The notes: a model not told the origin generated them from the letters alone. 64,000 nt of DNA from Candidatus Pantoea haifensis (GCA_018842655.1 JAGTWN010000010.1:1-64000); one strand, 5' to 3'. Counted from the stretch's first letter, positions 11,066 to 19,824 are shown. Program-made: numbers and translations.

Positions 11066-11626
11066 ATGTTTAATGATGAAGATAAAATAGTCAAAATTTT
11101 ATATAACCCGCTAAGTTATACACACTTGAGTCATCTACCGGAGGCTTTCCTTCCGGTTAACTCTTATAACATGATGTTGCTCAATGAATGGTTATATATT
11201 AATAAAAATTTGCCAGACTTTGATGAGACTCAACGTGACTGGTACGTTTGTTGTGAAGTGTTACTAAAAAACTGGATGAAGATGTCATCTGTGGCGCATT
11301 TGACGGGGGGCTATTTATTGAGGGAGGATCTGCGTGGCTACACGCCTTTAGTACTTACTGATCCTTTGCTTTCAATGTTCATTTCCTTACCATTAAAAAC
11401 ACGAGTCATTTTACCCGAGGCGCGTTATTCGCCTCATGATACGCTTCGTTGTGGCGCAGCCTTTATTCTTCGACAATTTACCCTACTGCCCTTTGCATTC
11501 AGACAACGTTTTCTTTTGATTTTTCCCTTTGAGATGGAACTCATCAATCTGGATTGTTCACCTGATCCCGATAATTTCAACTTAATCAACATGGCAATTA
11601 ATTATGCGAATAATATCTCTCGATGA
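11066..11626 (+). CDS. Type III secretion sorting-platform protein OrgA/MxiK/SctK-like
   Basis: A 186-residue cytoplasmic protein directly after the prgK-like gene, matching OrgA (199) and MxiK (175) in size and place. It contains HDTLRCGAAFILRQFTLLPF, consistent with the SctK family. SctK links the inner-ring SctD cytoplasmic domains to the SctQ pods of the sorting platform. Its 3' end overlaps the next gene by 23 bases. The frame is intact. Confidence 0.8.
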   Translation: MFNDEDKIVKILYNPLSYTHLSHLPEAFLPVNSYNMMLLNEWLYINKNLPDFDETQRDWYVCCEVLLKNWMKMSSVAHLTGGYLLREDLRGYTPLVLTDPLLSMFISLPLKTRVILPEARYSPHDTLRCGAAFILRQFTLLPFAFRQRFLLIFPFEMELINLDCSPDPDNFNLINMAINYANNISR

Positions 11627-12263
11627 ATTACCCGACGATTTCAGAGATGTTTTTATAATAAAATACAGTGACAGAGTCCGAAAGAAAAAAATGGGGCTTG
11701 CTATAGAGAGGACAATCAATCTTTGCAATGAAATATATAAGGATAGTGAAAAAGAAAACCATAAAAGATATGAAGAGTTAACGCGCAAAGCATTTACTGA
11801 AGGCTATGAAAAATTTTTCTGTGAATTTTTATCGGTAGTTTGTCAGTATGAAAATTTGCAGAAAAAGAACTTTGCTGACTATCGTCGTTCATTAATAGAT
11901 AAATTAAAGGGTTCTCTGCGTGATCCCATCATTGTTGAAAGAATCATTTTCTATCTTAATAATGAATGTGAACGTTATGAAGAATTGACGCTAATTATTC
12001 CCGAAAATATTAAGCTGCCTGATTCTGTAGCATCACTTAAGATCATCAGGACCGAAGATGAAAGTATTACCCTTCGTTCGGGTTCTCGTGCTGTAAGGTT
12101 TCCAACAGGGAGTTTATGCCAGCAGTGGATGGATGAAGCAGATAATAAGCAGCGTTCAAACATGAAAGACAAAGCTTCAATCTTGCAAGGCTTTATAAAT
12201 AGTTTATCTGCGCATCTTCCCTCAAGTGAGTTGCTTTTAACCGATAACGCAAATGGTGATTAA
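11604..12263 (+). CDS. sctL: Type III ATPase stator OrgB/MxiN/SctL-like
   Basis: A 219-residue protein with a charged, coiled-coil N-terminal half and a C-terminal globular part, the layout of SctL/FliH stators; OrgB is 226 residues. SctL spokes connect the ATPase to the sorting platform pods and restrain ATPase activity. The gene overlaps the orgA-like gene by 23 bases and ends directly before the next ATG at 12264. The frame is intact. Confidence 0.82.
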   Translation: MRIISLDELPDDFRDVFIIKYSDRVRKKKMGLAIERTINLCNEIYKDSEKENHKRYEELTRKAFTEGYEKFFCEFLSVVCQYENLQKKNFADYRRSLIDKLKGSLRDPIIVERIIFYLNNECERYEELTLIIPENIKLPDSVASLKIIRTEDESITLRSGSRAVRFPTGSLCQQWMDEADNKQRSNMKDKASILQGFINSLSAHLPSSELLLTDNANGD

Positions 12264-12473
12264 ATGATTACTGTAAACAAACCAAATGATAATAATTCTC
12301 CTTTTCCGAATAATGTATCCGATTCAAATGGAGAGATGTTTATGAAAATGCTCAATAAAAAAGCTAGTGAGCAGGTGACTGGCGAAGATTTAGCAGTGCA
12401 ATTGTCTGTTTTTAACTTTATACAAAAAGTTTTTATAGATGACGGTACGACAGTTAAACCAGAGCTTTGGTGA
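12264..12473 (+). CDS. Small 69-residue protein of the type III operon, function unknown
   Basis: It starts immediately after the orgB-like stop (TAA ATG) and ends with KPELW. There is no signal peptide or membrane segment. Its position is that of orgC or mxiL in related systems, but the length is much shorter than OrgC (about 150) and I cannot recognise the family. It could be a small chaperone or assembly factor. The tight spacing supports a real gene of the operon. Confidence 0.6.
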   Translation: MITVNKPNDNNSPFPNNVSDSNGEMFMKMLNKKASEQVTGEDLAVQLSVFNFIQKVFIDDGTTVKPELW

Positions 12474-12522
12474 ATTTTTGAATCAACCCGGTCTACTGGT
12501 CGGGTTATAAATTAAAAGGACT

Positions 12523-12782
12523 ATGTTTCCCATTAAATTATTGCTTTTTGCTTTTCTTATTTTCCCTGTCAATAAAGGAGATGCGAGTGATTGTATTACT
12601 GAGGCTGCTCAATGCTTTGATTTAAACCTTGTCCTCATTAAAGTCATCATTTGGCAAGAGTCTCAGGGAGTTCAGGAAAGAAAAAACGAAAATAGCAATA
12701 AACGTATGATGTAGGCTTAATGCAAACAATAGCATACATTTTGATTAGTTCGATAAAATGGGCATTGCCGCAGTTTAACTAA
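12523..12782 (+). pseudogene. Remnant of IagB/IpgF-type lytic transglycosylase
   Basis: The frame from 12523 encodes a signal peptide (MFPIKLLLFAFLIFPVNKGD) and the start of an SLT domain: CITEAAQCFDLNLVLIKVII followed by WQESQ, which holds the catalytic Glu. It stops at 12714. A second frame continues as VGLMQTIAYILISSIKWALP and then stops at 12782, echoing the DxGLMQINS motif of IagB. The rest of the roughly 150-residue enzyme is missing. Intact homologues open the peptidoglycan for the needle complex. This loss looks genuine because the 3' half is not present in any frame. Confidence 0.75.
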
Positions 12783-12859
12783 AAAATAACGGTTGCGTAA
12801 ATGTTTTTTCAGGTTCTTTCCTTTTACAGAGGAACATCCTCCGTCATGGATATCCCTGA

Positions 12860-13071
12860 GAAGCTACAGGTAATTATCATTCTAAAAATGAAGTGCATAA
12901 CAAAAAGTATGTAGATAACCTTATTATAAACATTAGCTCCAACTTTAATAGGGTTGATTTTTTGAAAGTCTTTACATTTTCACCGGGTGCAGTATGGCAA
13001 CGTTTCATAAAGTATTGCAAGCGAAGATAATTGATCCGGGTTTTATTGCTGGGCCACATTGCTCTGAATAG
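12860..13071 (+). other. Possible coding remnant downstream of the type III operon
   Basis: One frame is open from 12860 to 13030 and has coding-like composition (SSNFNRVDFLKVFTFSPGAV). A second frame starting ATG 12994 runs on as KIIDPGFIAGPHCSE to a stop at 13071. The two could be one gene with a frameshift near 13000, for example an effector or accessory gene. I do not recognise a family, and neither piece has a good ribosome binding site. The remaining bases from 13072 to about 13370 show no gene. Confidence 0.25.
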
Positions 13072-13373
13072 TTAATTGATTATTCATTTCTTCTTTTTAT
13101 GCGCAGAACAGCAGAAAAATTACGCCCTGCATAATTAGCCCTTCACTAATCATTATTGATTGCTCAGGTCAGTTACTTTCTGGCTTCTTTTAAAACATCA
13201 CGGATAGCGTGAAATATCCAGGGAAGAAACAGTCGCGGTAACAGCGAAACCTTCTGAACAACGCTTGTTTTTCAATTTGTGGATAGGTGATAAAGAAAGG
13301 TATCAAAGCAAGACAAAGCGGGAAGAGAAAAAAGAGGTGATTCATCAGAAAAATATTTTATCTGCTTGAGTAT

Positions 13374-13410
13374 CACGTCTGGCCCTCAGCGGTGCATAAG
13401 ACCAGACGTG
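13374..13410. repeat. Inverted repeat, 9-bp arms
   Basis: CACGTCTGG and CCAGACGTG face each other across a 19-base loop just beyond the end of the antirepressor gene. It may act as a transcription barrier, but neither strand has a U-tract after it. Confidence 0.45.
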
Positions 13411-13422
13411 CTATTGCGATCA

Positions 13423-14153
13423 CTATGCTGCAGCCCCTTTCGGCTGAGTAGCGAGATGTCCAGCCCAGAGACCAGCCACCCATTTTACGCCTTTAGCCGT
13501 AAAGCGTGCCTGTGAAAAGGCATGCTGGTTTTCACCGACACCTGAATGCAAAGTAAAATACCCGGCCTGCAGGTGATAATGCTGCGGTGTCAGAGCGCCA
13601 TTCGCGCGGTACATAATATTGCGTTCCAGCAAAAACTGGCGGAACTCTGTTTCTTTCACCTTCAGCATTTTACAAAGTTGGCGAAAACCAAGCGATTCTT
13701 CAACCTGCACAAAGCGATCAAAAAATTCCGCCTTTGGGGCAGAAAGCGCCAGTTGTTGTTCCGCTGCCTGACGCTGTTCGAACTGTTCAGCCCAGGCGCG
13801 AGCCGCCGCTGCAGGATTAGTGAAGTCCGGTAAATGGGCATTTTTTCACGATCCTGCCAGCGATCTAACGCTTCCGCTGTAAATCCCGGAGAAAGGCGGG
13901 CAACCGCAAACAATGAATCGCGTTTGTTCAGGCAATACTCCTGACGCATTTCCCCTTCATGCTCATACAAATTAATCATTATAGGCTGCGTGAGGCGCTG
14001 CGCGGTTTCCAGACTTTTGATCAGGCGTTTTACTTCGCCGTGCGTAATGCCGGTCAATTTGGCAATTTCACGACTGCTCATCGTAACCGATTGATCCAAT
14101 GTGTTGAGGTTTTCTGTCGACATCATCATAGGCTTCACCATCCACTTACTCAC
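13423..14153 (-). pseudogene. Phage-type antirepressor (Rha-like N-terminus, KilA-C/ANT-like C-terminus), one frameshift
   Basis: The N-terminal block (14153 down to about 13845) has the Rha-family pattern MSSREIAKLTGITHGEVKRL and YCLNKRDSLFAVARLSPGFT. The C-terminal block (about 13845 to 13423) has the phage antirepressor C-terminal pattern, with FRQFLLERNIMYRANGALTP and GYFTLHSGVGENQHAFSQAR. They join at the T6 run at 13840-13847. The full product would be about 243 residues. Such proteins normally switch prophage repressors. No other phage structural or replication gene is next to it, so this is an isolated phage-derived gene. A GTG at 14153 or an ATG at 14141 could be the start. Confidence 0.75.
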
Positions 14154-14526
14154 ACCAATACCCAGCGGGCAGTAGAAATATTATACAAAGACCTGTTTAA
14201 ATATCCAGTGTTTTTTTAACCGATCTTGTTATCTAGAGCGTTAACTTATTGGGGGTTTACTCACAAAGCTATTACGACTGATAAAGTCGGACACAGATTC
14301 TTTACATTACAGTATACTGCGAGCAGTCGAACCTCATTGGCTACGCTGTTAAAGGCATTAACATCGGTCGCATAGCCGTTTTTGCATCAAGATTTGATTC
14401 AATAGCGGTAAAAATAAGAGAGGAGTTAATGCCTAAAATGTGCCTGTGAGGACTAACTTTATCAATGCGGATGCGGGATCCTGATTGATTCGCAACCTCC
14501 GCACAGTCACTTTTACTGGAGTAATC

Positions 14527-14961
14527 ATGCAACCGTTGAAAGTCGCCTTTATCAAAGCAAACTGGCACAGCGAGATTGTTTCTCAGGCCCTGGTGGGGTT
14601 TCAGCAAGAATTAGAGAATCGCGGCGCGCCGTTTGAAATTACAACGTGGGACGTTCCGGGTGCGTTTGAGATGCCGCTTTTGGCACAACGTCTGGCTCAA
14701 ACAGGCAAATACGACGCCATTGTTTGTGCTGCGCTGGTGGTTGATGGTGGCATTTATCGTCATGATTTTGTTGCCCAGTCTGTAGTAAGCGGTTTGATGC
14801 AGGCGCAGCTTGCGACCAATGTGCCCGTGTTTTCTGTTTCACTCACGCCACATAATTTCCAGCCTGCTGAAGAATTTATCGACTTCTATACCGCGCATTT
14901 TGTGAAAAAAGGCAAAGAAGCCGCCCGTGCTGTAAGCCAAATTCATGCGCTGGAGCTGTAA
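14527..14961 (+). CDS. ribH2: 6,7-dimethyl-8-ribityllumazine synthase, type II (RibH2)
   Basis: A 144-residue lumazine synthase that joins 5-amino-6-ribitylaminouracil and 3,4-dihydroxybutanone phosphate in riboflavin synthesis. Visible signatures are the N-terminal FIKANWHSEIV, the phosphate/substrate loop WDVPGAFEMPLLAQ, CAALVVDGGIYRHDFVAQSV with the catalytic His, and VPVFSVSLTPHNF. The GGIYRHDFVA and LTPHNF pattern is that of the decameric RibH2 type rather than the housekeeping RibH in the nusB operon. The gene stands alone. ATG 14527 follows ACTGGAGTAATC, a good ribosome binding site. I saw no FMN riboswitch upstream. Confidence 0.92.
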   Translation: MQPLKVAFIKANWHSEIVSQALVGFQQELENRGAPFEITTWDVPGAFEMPLLAQRLAQTGKYDAIVCAALVVDGGIYRHDFVAQSVVSGLMQAQLATNVPVFSVSLTPHNFQPAEEFIDFYTAHFVKKGKEAARAVSQIHALEL

Positions 14962-14983
14962 CTCACCGCTGCGTTAACGTTGT

Positions 14984-15019
14984 AAACGCTGCCAGTTTTC
15001 AGTTACCGGCAGCGTGTTT
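14984..15019 (+). terminator. Terminator after ribH2
   Basis: AAACGCTGCC and GGCAGCGTGTTT form a stem of about 10 bp, then a T-rich TTTATCTTAT tail, 23 bases after the ribH2 stop. Confidence 0.65.
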
Positions 15020-15306
15020 ATCTTATAAACAACCGCCCCTGACCCGCTAAGCCAGCTGATACGCCCTCTTTCATTGCCTCATTACCCAGGCAGCACCTGG
15101 ATCGCATCAGGTTCTCAGACATACCACCATCCACTGGCAGACCCTCTGTTTCCGATACAACGAGACAACGCCATGAGTCTGACTGGACGACAGCCGCAGG
15201 AGAGTCCTTTTTACCGAGAGGAAAGTTTTGCCGTGTGGCATTAAAAAAGGGAGAAAGAAGAAAGCGTGTTTAGCGCATCGCCACCGCAACGCGCTAAACA
15301 TCATGC

Positions 15307-15702
15307 TCAACCTTGCGCGTCGTTGTGCTCTGCGAACGAGGCCTTATTACGTGTTACAGAATAAGCTACTTTTTTAACGTTTTCAGGTGATGTTGTGATC
15401 TCAACTGGCGCAATAGTGACGCGGCCTAAACCAAATAGTGTTGGGACATAACCCCCAACCTTATGCTTGCCCGCTGGCACATGAATAAGTTTACTTTCAC
15501 CGTTAAGCAATTCACCGGCATCTTTGCCGTCGACGGTCAGGTAGACATTAGAACCATCATCTGCACGAGTCACAATGTGCGAAACATTGATTTGCGTTGG
15601 ACCGACAGCAAATTCATTTGGTGCATCTTCAGATGAATGTTTGGCGCATCCCGCCAACAGGGTAGCGGCTGTGAGCGCGGCGAGTGTAAAACGATAACGC
15701 AT
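15307..15702 (-). CDS. Lipoprotein of unknown function, about 131 residues
   Basis: The product starts MRYRFTLAALTAATLLAGCA, a clear type II signal peptide with lipobox LAGC, so it is lipidated after cleavage. The mature part has a repeated beta pattern (SNVYLTVDGKDAGELLNGES, then VPAGKHKVGGYVP), which resembles a PEGA-like small beta domain. ATG 15702 is preferred to the upstream TTG at 15726 because it begins with the signal peptide; GGAG lies 12 bases ahead. No neighbour shares its strand. Function unknown. Confidence 0.75.
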   Translation of the reverse strand: MRYRFTLAALTAATLLAGCAKHSSEDAPNEFAVGPTQINVSHIVTRADDGSNVYLTVDGKDAGELLNGESKLIHVPAGKHKVGGYVPTLFGLGRVTIAPVEITTSPENVKKVAYSVTRNKASFAEHNDAQG

Positions 15703-15726
15703 TATGGCAGTCTTTCTCCATGGCAA

Positions 15727-16144
15727 TTGAATTATCTATTTTAGCGTTTTTAACCGGGGATTAAAGCCCGGAGAGAGTCGGCATGCTCTTAAAAAATAAT
15801 TTTAAATGCCAAGATCTTGTCAGGTGTTTTCGTTGCTTTGCCTGCGCGGTATGCATTACTCACAGAAACCCGCCTGTAAACCCGTATGTATCAGGGTGCC
15901 TGGCATCTGCTCTCCCCTGTTTCTGGCAAAGGCGGCTTTTTTTACGCTTTTTATCTGACGTATAAGTTTTCTATCAATAAGATTATTGATAATAAAAATC
16001 AGTCGTTAAGAACAATCTCCATCCTTACTTTTGAAAATCACGCTAGCTCACCCCTTAACAAACCTTTCTATTTGACTTAATGAGGTTCATAGTGGTTTTT
16101 CATCCTCGGTGAACCCGACGGCCACCCCCTGCATAGGGATTAAT
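15727..16144. other. Intergenic region without a recognisable gene
   Basis: About 420 bases between the lipoprotein and the MerR-like gene. Short overlapping plus-strand frames at 15783-16080 have no good ribosome binding site and no family likeness. I see nothing else in it. Confidence 0.4.
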
Positions 16145-16933
16145 ATGCAACTTCATACCACAGACACTGTTTGCGCAATAACCGGCACGCATCCAGCAAA
16201 CCTGAAACGCTGGATGCAGCACGGTTTGATTTCAGGTAATTCTTCTGTCAGCGGCTGGAGTGATAACCAGCTCGCTGAAATTCGTAGCCTGGTTACGCTA
16301 ACAGGTACAGGCGCGACCTTGCAGGAAATCAATACCGGTAAAGTCTTGCAGCGTCCGGTCTGTACCGCAGGCTGGGCGGCGCGTAAAGGCGACTTGCTCT
16401 GGCAACTTGAGTACGGCACTCAGATGTCGCTTTATCGTAAGATGCGGGAGATGTCGAATAATTACTGCGGTGACGATTTAATTTACCAGTTACTGAGCCC
16501 GCTTAGCTGCTGGCTGCAAAACGACGAACGGAAAGGTGCGCGACGTCGACTGGCTCGCTTTGAACTCAGCGTTCAACAGCAGGCTCAGGTGGTTATGCGC
16601 ACATCATCACGTCGTGGTGAAAGCGTACCGTTATTTCTGGAAGCAGTCAGTATCAAGAACGCGAGTGAAATCTGGCTTGAGGCAATTCGCCTTACTGCAA
16701 TGGGCTTTAACGTCAGTCTCTCTTCCGTTGTGACAGGTACACCTGCAGACAAGCCCCAACGCCATCACCATCATGTTTTGTGGTGTGGCGCAGGTATTAA
16801 TAAAGTCATGTATCAATATTTTGATGATGAGCGAGCCGCAGGTAACGCAGTGATGCTAAGCGGACCTGACAAAAATTTATATCGTTCATTAAATAAAGCA
16901 GCCGGTATGATTCTGATGTCAGGCATAGCCTGA
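16145..16933 (+). CDS. MerR-superfamily regulator related to MlrA/BluR
   Basis: A 262-residue protein starting at ATG 16145. The N-terminal 70 residues form a MerR-type winged helix (VCAITGTHPANLKRWMQHGL, then WSDNQLAEIRSL), lacking the usual metal-binding cysteines. The C-terminal part has NASEIWLEAIRLTAMGFNVS and HHVLWCGAGINKVMYQY, which line up with the effector-binding region of E. coli MlrA and BluR. MlrA activates csgD and curli; BluR represses the ycgZ operon and is relieved by BluF. Both bluF and ycgZ-ymgA-ariR are in this window, so a BluR-like role is possible, but the helix-turn-helix is quite diverged. AGGGATTAAT gives the ribosome binding site. Confidence 0.72.
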   Translation: MQLHTTDTVCAITGTHPANLKRWMQHGLISGNSSVSGWSDNQLAEIRSLVTLTGTGATLQEINTGKVLQRPVCTAGWAARKGDLLWQLEYGTQMSLYRKMREMSNNYCGDDLIYQLLSPLSCWLQNDERKGARRRLARFELSVQQQAQVVMRTSSRRGESVPLFLEAVSIKNASEIWLEAIRLTAMGFNVSLSSVVTGTPADKPQRHHHHVLWCGAGINKVMYQYFDDERAAGNAVMLSGPDKNLYRSLNKAAGMILMSGIA

Positions 16934-17137
16934 CTCCTTTCATAAATATTACGCTGCACTTGCCGTTGTCATTTTTCCTGTAATACTGCCGTCCATACAT
17001 TTATGAAATGCGCCCTAAATCATTCAGTCATTGAGTAATTACACGCAAATCATCCTGTATATTGTCTCTGGTTAAGGATCTCTTAAGGTTGCTGAGTATA
17101 ATGCGCGACATGCCCTTCAAACCAAAAGAGAAAAACC

Positions 17138-17524
17138 ATGAAACAAACATTTTTAGCCATCATGATTTGCGCTTTGCCTTTTACTTTTTCCTTTGCCCAT
17201 GCGGCTTCTGATTTAACAGGCTGCGCAGCTAAAAAACATGAAATTGAGCAACAAATAGAGTTTGCCCGCAAGCACAACGCACTTTCCCGTATCAGCGGTC
17301 TGGAAAAGGCGCTAAATGAAATTACTGAACATTGCACTGACGGTGATCTGTTACAACAGCGTCAGGCTAAAGTTGCTGAAAAACAAATGAAAGTGCGAGA
17401 ACGCGAGCAGGAACTGGCACAAGCACAGGCTAGTGGTCGCCCCGGTAAAATCGAAAAGCGCCAACAAAAACTTGATGATGCCCGACAGGAACTTGCCGAG
17501 GCTGAGCAGGCCCTTTCCTTGTAA
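17138..17524 (+). CDS. yqjC: Periplasmic DUF1090 protein, YqjC family
   Basis: A 128-residue protein with a Sec signal peptide (MKQTFLAIMICALPFTFSFA, cleavage near HAA/SD) followed by the DUF1090 helical hairpin: LTGCAAKKHEIEQQIEFARK with two conserved Cys (this one and EHCTD), then a charged coiled coil rich in Gln, Glu and Lys. The role in the periplasm is not known; in E. coli yqjC lies in an acid/stress gene group. The gene is single here. A strong terminator hairpin follows at 17535-17578. Confidence 0.88.
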   Translation: MKQTFLAIMICALPFTFSFAHAASDLTGCAAKKHEIEQQIEFARKHNALSRISGLEKALNEITEHCTDGDLLQQRQAKVAEKQMKVREREQELAQAQASGRPGKIEKRQQKLDDARQELAEAEQALSL

Positions 17525-17534
17525 TCACGCTTAC

Positions 17535-17578
17535 AAATGCAAAAAGACAGAATCCAGCTCCCTGGCTTTTTGCATTTA
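17535..17578 (+). terminator. Terminator after yqjC
   Basis: AAATGCAAAAAG pairs with CTTTTTGCATTT across a 19-base loop, 11 bases after the yqjC stop. The arms themselves carry the A and T tracts, so it could work on both strands. Confidence 0.7.
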
Positions 17579-18080
17579 TTTCTTTTGCTGTTTTTAGCTC
17601 ACACAACGTTGTTGAAAGGGTGAATTTACCTCTGACAGATAACAGTCAATTGCGGTTTGAATAAACTTAACGCCATGGCAGTTGAAAGGTGTGTTCAATT
17701 CACTAATCTTAAAATTCTGCCATTACTTAAAATAATCCTTTAATAAGTTATATTCATGCACCATGTTGGTGCGATAAAGTCAATGTCACTTATCAACATT
17801 TCTTTCACTTTTTGAACATCTTCAAAAATATCAAAAATGATAAATATTGTTTTTTATGCATTCATTACGCATTTCTTTTGCATTCTTATGCGCCCATGCC
17901 AGGCTTGATTACCGGATAGTTATTCATATTTTCCCGGAAAAGAAGGCCAGCCGCGCTGTTTTAAGACAATACGACCCCATCAAATTTTCTGCCAGAGTGA
18001 TAAATTATCTGCGCGCGGTTGAATGCGCTCTGTATCCACGGCTCTACACAATAAATAACTTCATTAAGAAAGGTTTTTAT
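17579..18080. other. Upstream region of gdhA, no gene seen
   Basis: About 500 bases. The gdhA frame stays open upstream to 17847, but the encoded 78 residues are unlike any GdhA N-terminus and lack a ribosome binding site, so I treat this as leader DNA. The AT-rich stretch 17690-17850 probably holds the promoter. Confidence 0.5.
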
Positions 18081-19355
18081 ATGGCTAAGTTATCTTACGC
18101 GTCTGAAAGCAGTACATCTGCCTGGTCAACTTATCTACAGCAAATCGACAGAGTTGCGCCTTATCTGGGCGATTTGTCGCGTTGGATTGATACGTTACGT
18201 CACCCTAAACGAACCTTGATTGTTGATATTCCTTTGCAAATGGACGATGGCACTATCCGCCATTTTGAAGGTTATCGCGTTCAGCACAATCTTTCGCGCG
18301 GTCCGGGAAAAGGCGGTATTCGCTACCATCCGGATGTTGATCTTAATGAAGTGATGGCTTTATCTGCCTGGATGACCATTAAATGTGCAGCGGTGAATCT
18401 ACCTTATGGCGGAGCGAAAGGCGGTATTCGCGTCGATCCCTTTACGCTTTCAGAGGGCGAACTGGAGCGTTTAACACGCCGCTATACCAGTGAGATTGGA
18501 ATTATTATTGGGCCACAAAAAGATATTCCTGCGCCGGATGTTGGGACCAATGGCAAAGTCATGGCCTGGATGATGGATACTTTCTCAATGAACCACGGCA
18601 CCACGATTACTGGCGTGGTAACAGGCAAACCCATTCACCTGGGCGGCTCGCTGGGGCGCGAAAAAGCAACTGGCCGTGGCGTCTTTATTACGGGGCGTGA
18701 AGTCGCGCGTCGCGCAGGCATTGAAATTGAAGGAGCCCGCGTAGCAGTGCAGGGTTTCGGCAACGTTGGCAGCGAAGCGGCACGGCTCTTTGAAGAGGCT
18801 GGCGCACGCGTTGTGGTGATTCAGGATCATACCGCGACGCTGTTTAATAAAAGCGGTATCAATATGGCAGCATTGACACAGTGGCAGATCGAGCACAAAC
18901 AGATTGCAGGTTTTCCCGGTGCGGTAGCGATTGATAAAGACGCGTTCTGGACGACCGATATGGATATTTTGATCCCAGCGGCGCTGGAAGGACAAATCAC
19001 CCGCGAGCGCGCAGAAACGTTGAGCTGCAAACTGATTTTAGAAGGTGCAAATGGCCCCACCTATCCTGACGCAGATGATATGTTGGCCTCACGCGGTATC
19101 ATCGTGGTACCCGATGTAATATGTAACGCTGGTGGCGTAACGGTGAGCTATTTTGAGTGGGTACAGGATATGGCCAGCTATTTCTGGAGCGAAGAAGAGA
19201 TCAACAATCGATCCGATAAAATCATGACCGACGCTATGGTTCACGTATGGGAAAAAGCGAAAGAAAAGGACTGTTCCCTGCGCACGGCAGCCTACATAGT
19301 AGCCTGTGAACGTATCCTTATGGCACGTAAAGACCGCGGCATTTATCCAGGCTAA
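18081..19355 (+). CDS. gdhA: Glutamate dehydrogenase (Glu/Leu/Phe/Val dehydrogenase family)
   Basis: A 424-residue enzyme that interconverts glutamate with 2-oxoglutarate and ammonia using NAD(P)H. The substrate domain has [20 protein letters not shown] and the catalytic-Lys motif [14 protein letters not shown]. The nucleotide-binding domain has [12 protein letters not shown]. Length and motifs fit the short hexameric class common in Pantoea and Erwinia rather than the 447-residue E. coli GdhA. ATG 18081 follows AAGAAAGGTTTTTAT. It is a single-gene unit closed by a terminator at 19421. The frame is intact. Confidence 0.93.
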   Translation: MAKLSYASESSTSAWSTYLQQIDRVAPYLGDLSRWIDTLRHPKRTLIVDIPLQMDDGTIRHFEGYRVQHNLSRGPGKGGIRYHPDVDLNEVMALSAWMTIKCAAVNLPYGGAKGGIRVDPFTLSEGELERLTRRYTSEIGIIIGPQKDIPAPDVGTNGKVMAWMMDTFSMNHGTTITGVVTGKPIHLGGSLGREKATGRGVFITGREVARRAGIEIEGARVAVQGFGNVGSEAARLFEEAGARVVVIQDHTATLFNKSGINMAALTQWQIEHKQIAGFPGAVAIDKDAFWTTDMDILIPAALEGQITRERAETLSCKLILEGANGPTYPDADDMLASRGIIVVPDVICNAGGVTVSYFEWVQDMASYFWSEEEINNRSDKIMTDAMVHVWEKAKEKDCSLRTAAYIVACERILMARKDRGIYPG

Positions 19356-19420
19356 CTCTCCTGTCATTTCTGGCGACACGGCAATTATTACCGCCAACCG
19401 CATATTATCGGTACTGTGAA

Positions 19421-19441
19421 CCCGCCACTCTGGCGGGTTTT
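19421..19441 (+). terminator. Terminator after gdhA
   Basis: CCCGCCACTCTGGCGGGTTTT: 7-bp GC stem, tetra-base loop region and a T tract, 65 bases after the gdhA stop. Confidence 0.8.
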
Positions 19442-19668
19442 ACCGTCTGATTTAACTCCACCCTCCTGCTGATAAGATTTCAGATCAAAAGATGCAAAAG
19501 CGTTGGCTGAAGGTTGTTGCAGCCTAACCAAACAGATGAATTGATACATGCATGGAATGTTTTTACAGCGCAATGGGTATTGATTGATCTAAAGCAATGT
19601 CCCTGCGCCTCTCAACTGCCAGTTTATGTAAACAGGTTTCCGACTACATAGCGACAGCAGGAGATAAT

Positions 19669-19779
19669 ATGACAGCAAGTAAAATCGGTTTAATGGGTGG
19701 ACTGGTTGTGTGGCTGGCCTACGTTGCGTGGATGGCTCATTTTTATTCCAGCACCTTTATGCAGTTCTCTAACTTGTAG
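19669..19779 (+). CDS. Small membrane protein, 36 residues
   Basis: ATG 19669 sits six bases after a perfect AGGAG (CAGGAGATAAT). The product begins MTASKIGLMGGLVVWLAYVA and has a single hydrophobic helix rich in Trp and Gly, followed by WMAHFYSSTF and a short polar tail. Size and ribosome binding site argue for a real small membrane protein. No family is recognised and the neighbours give no clue. The terminator of gdhA lies upstream, so it has its own promoter. Confidence 0.65.
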   Translation: MTASKIGLMGGLVVWLAYVAWMAHFYSSTFMQFSNL

Positions 19780-19824
19780 CAGCTCGCAATTGAAATCCCT
19801 CCGACTCGCAATCAGCGCAAGTTT

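Noticed and set aside
12877-13059. 60-residue minus-strand frame downstream of the type III operon
   Set aside because: No ribosome binding site or family likeness; plus-strand frames look slightly more coding-like.
14341-14607. 88-residue minus-strand frame over the ribH2 start
   Set aside because: It overlaps a certain gene and its promoter in antisense with no support.
17847-18080. N-terminal extension of the glutamate dehydrogenase frame
   Set aside because: The upstream 78 codons have no ribosome binding site and no likeness to GdhA; ATG 18081 has a good site and fits the family.
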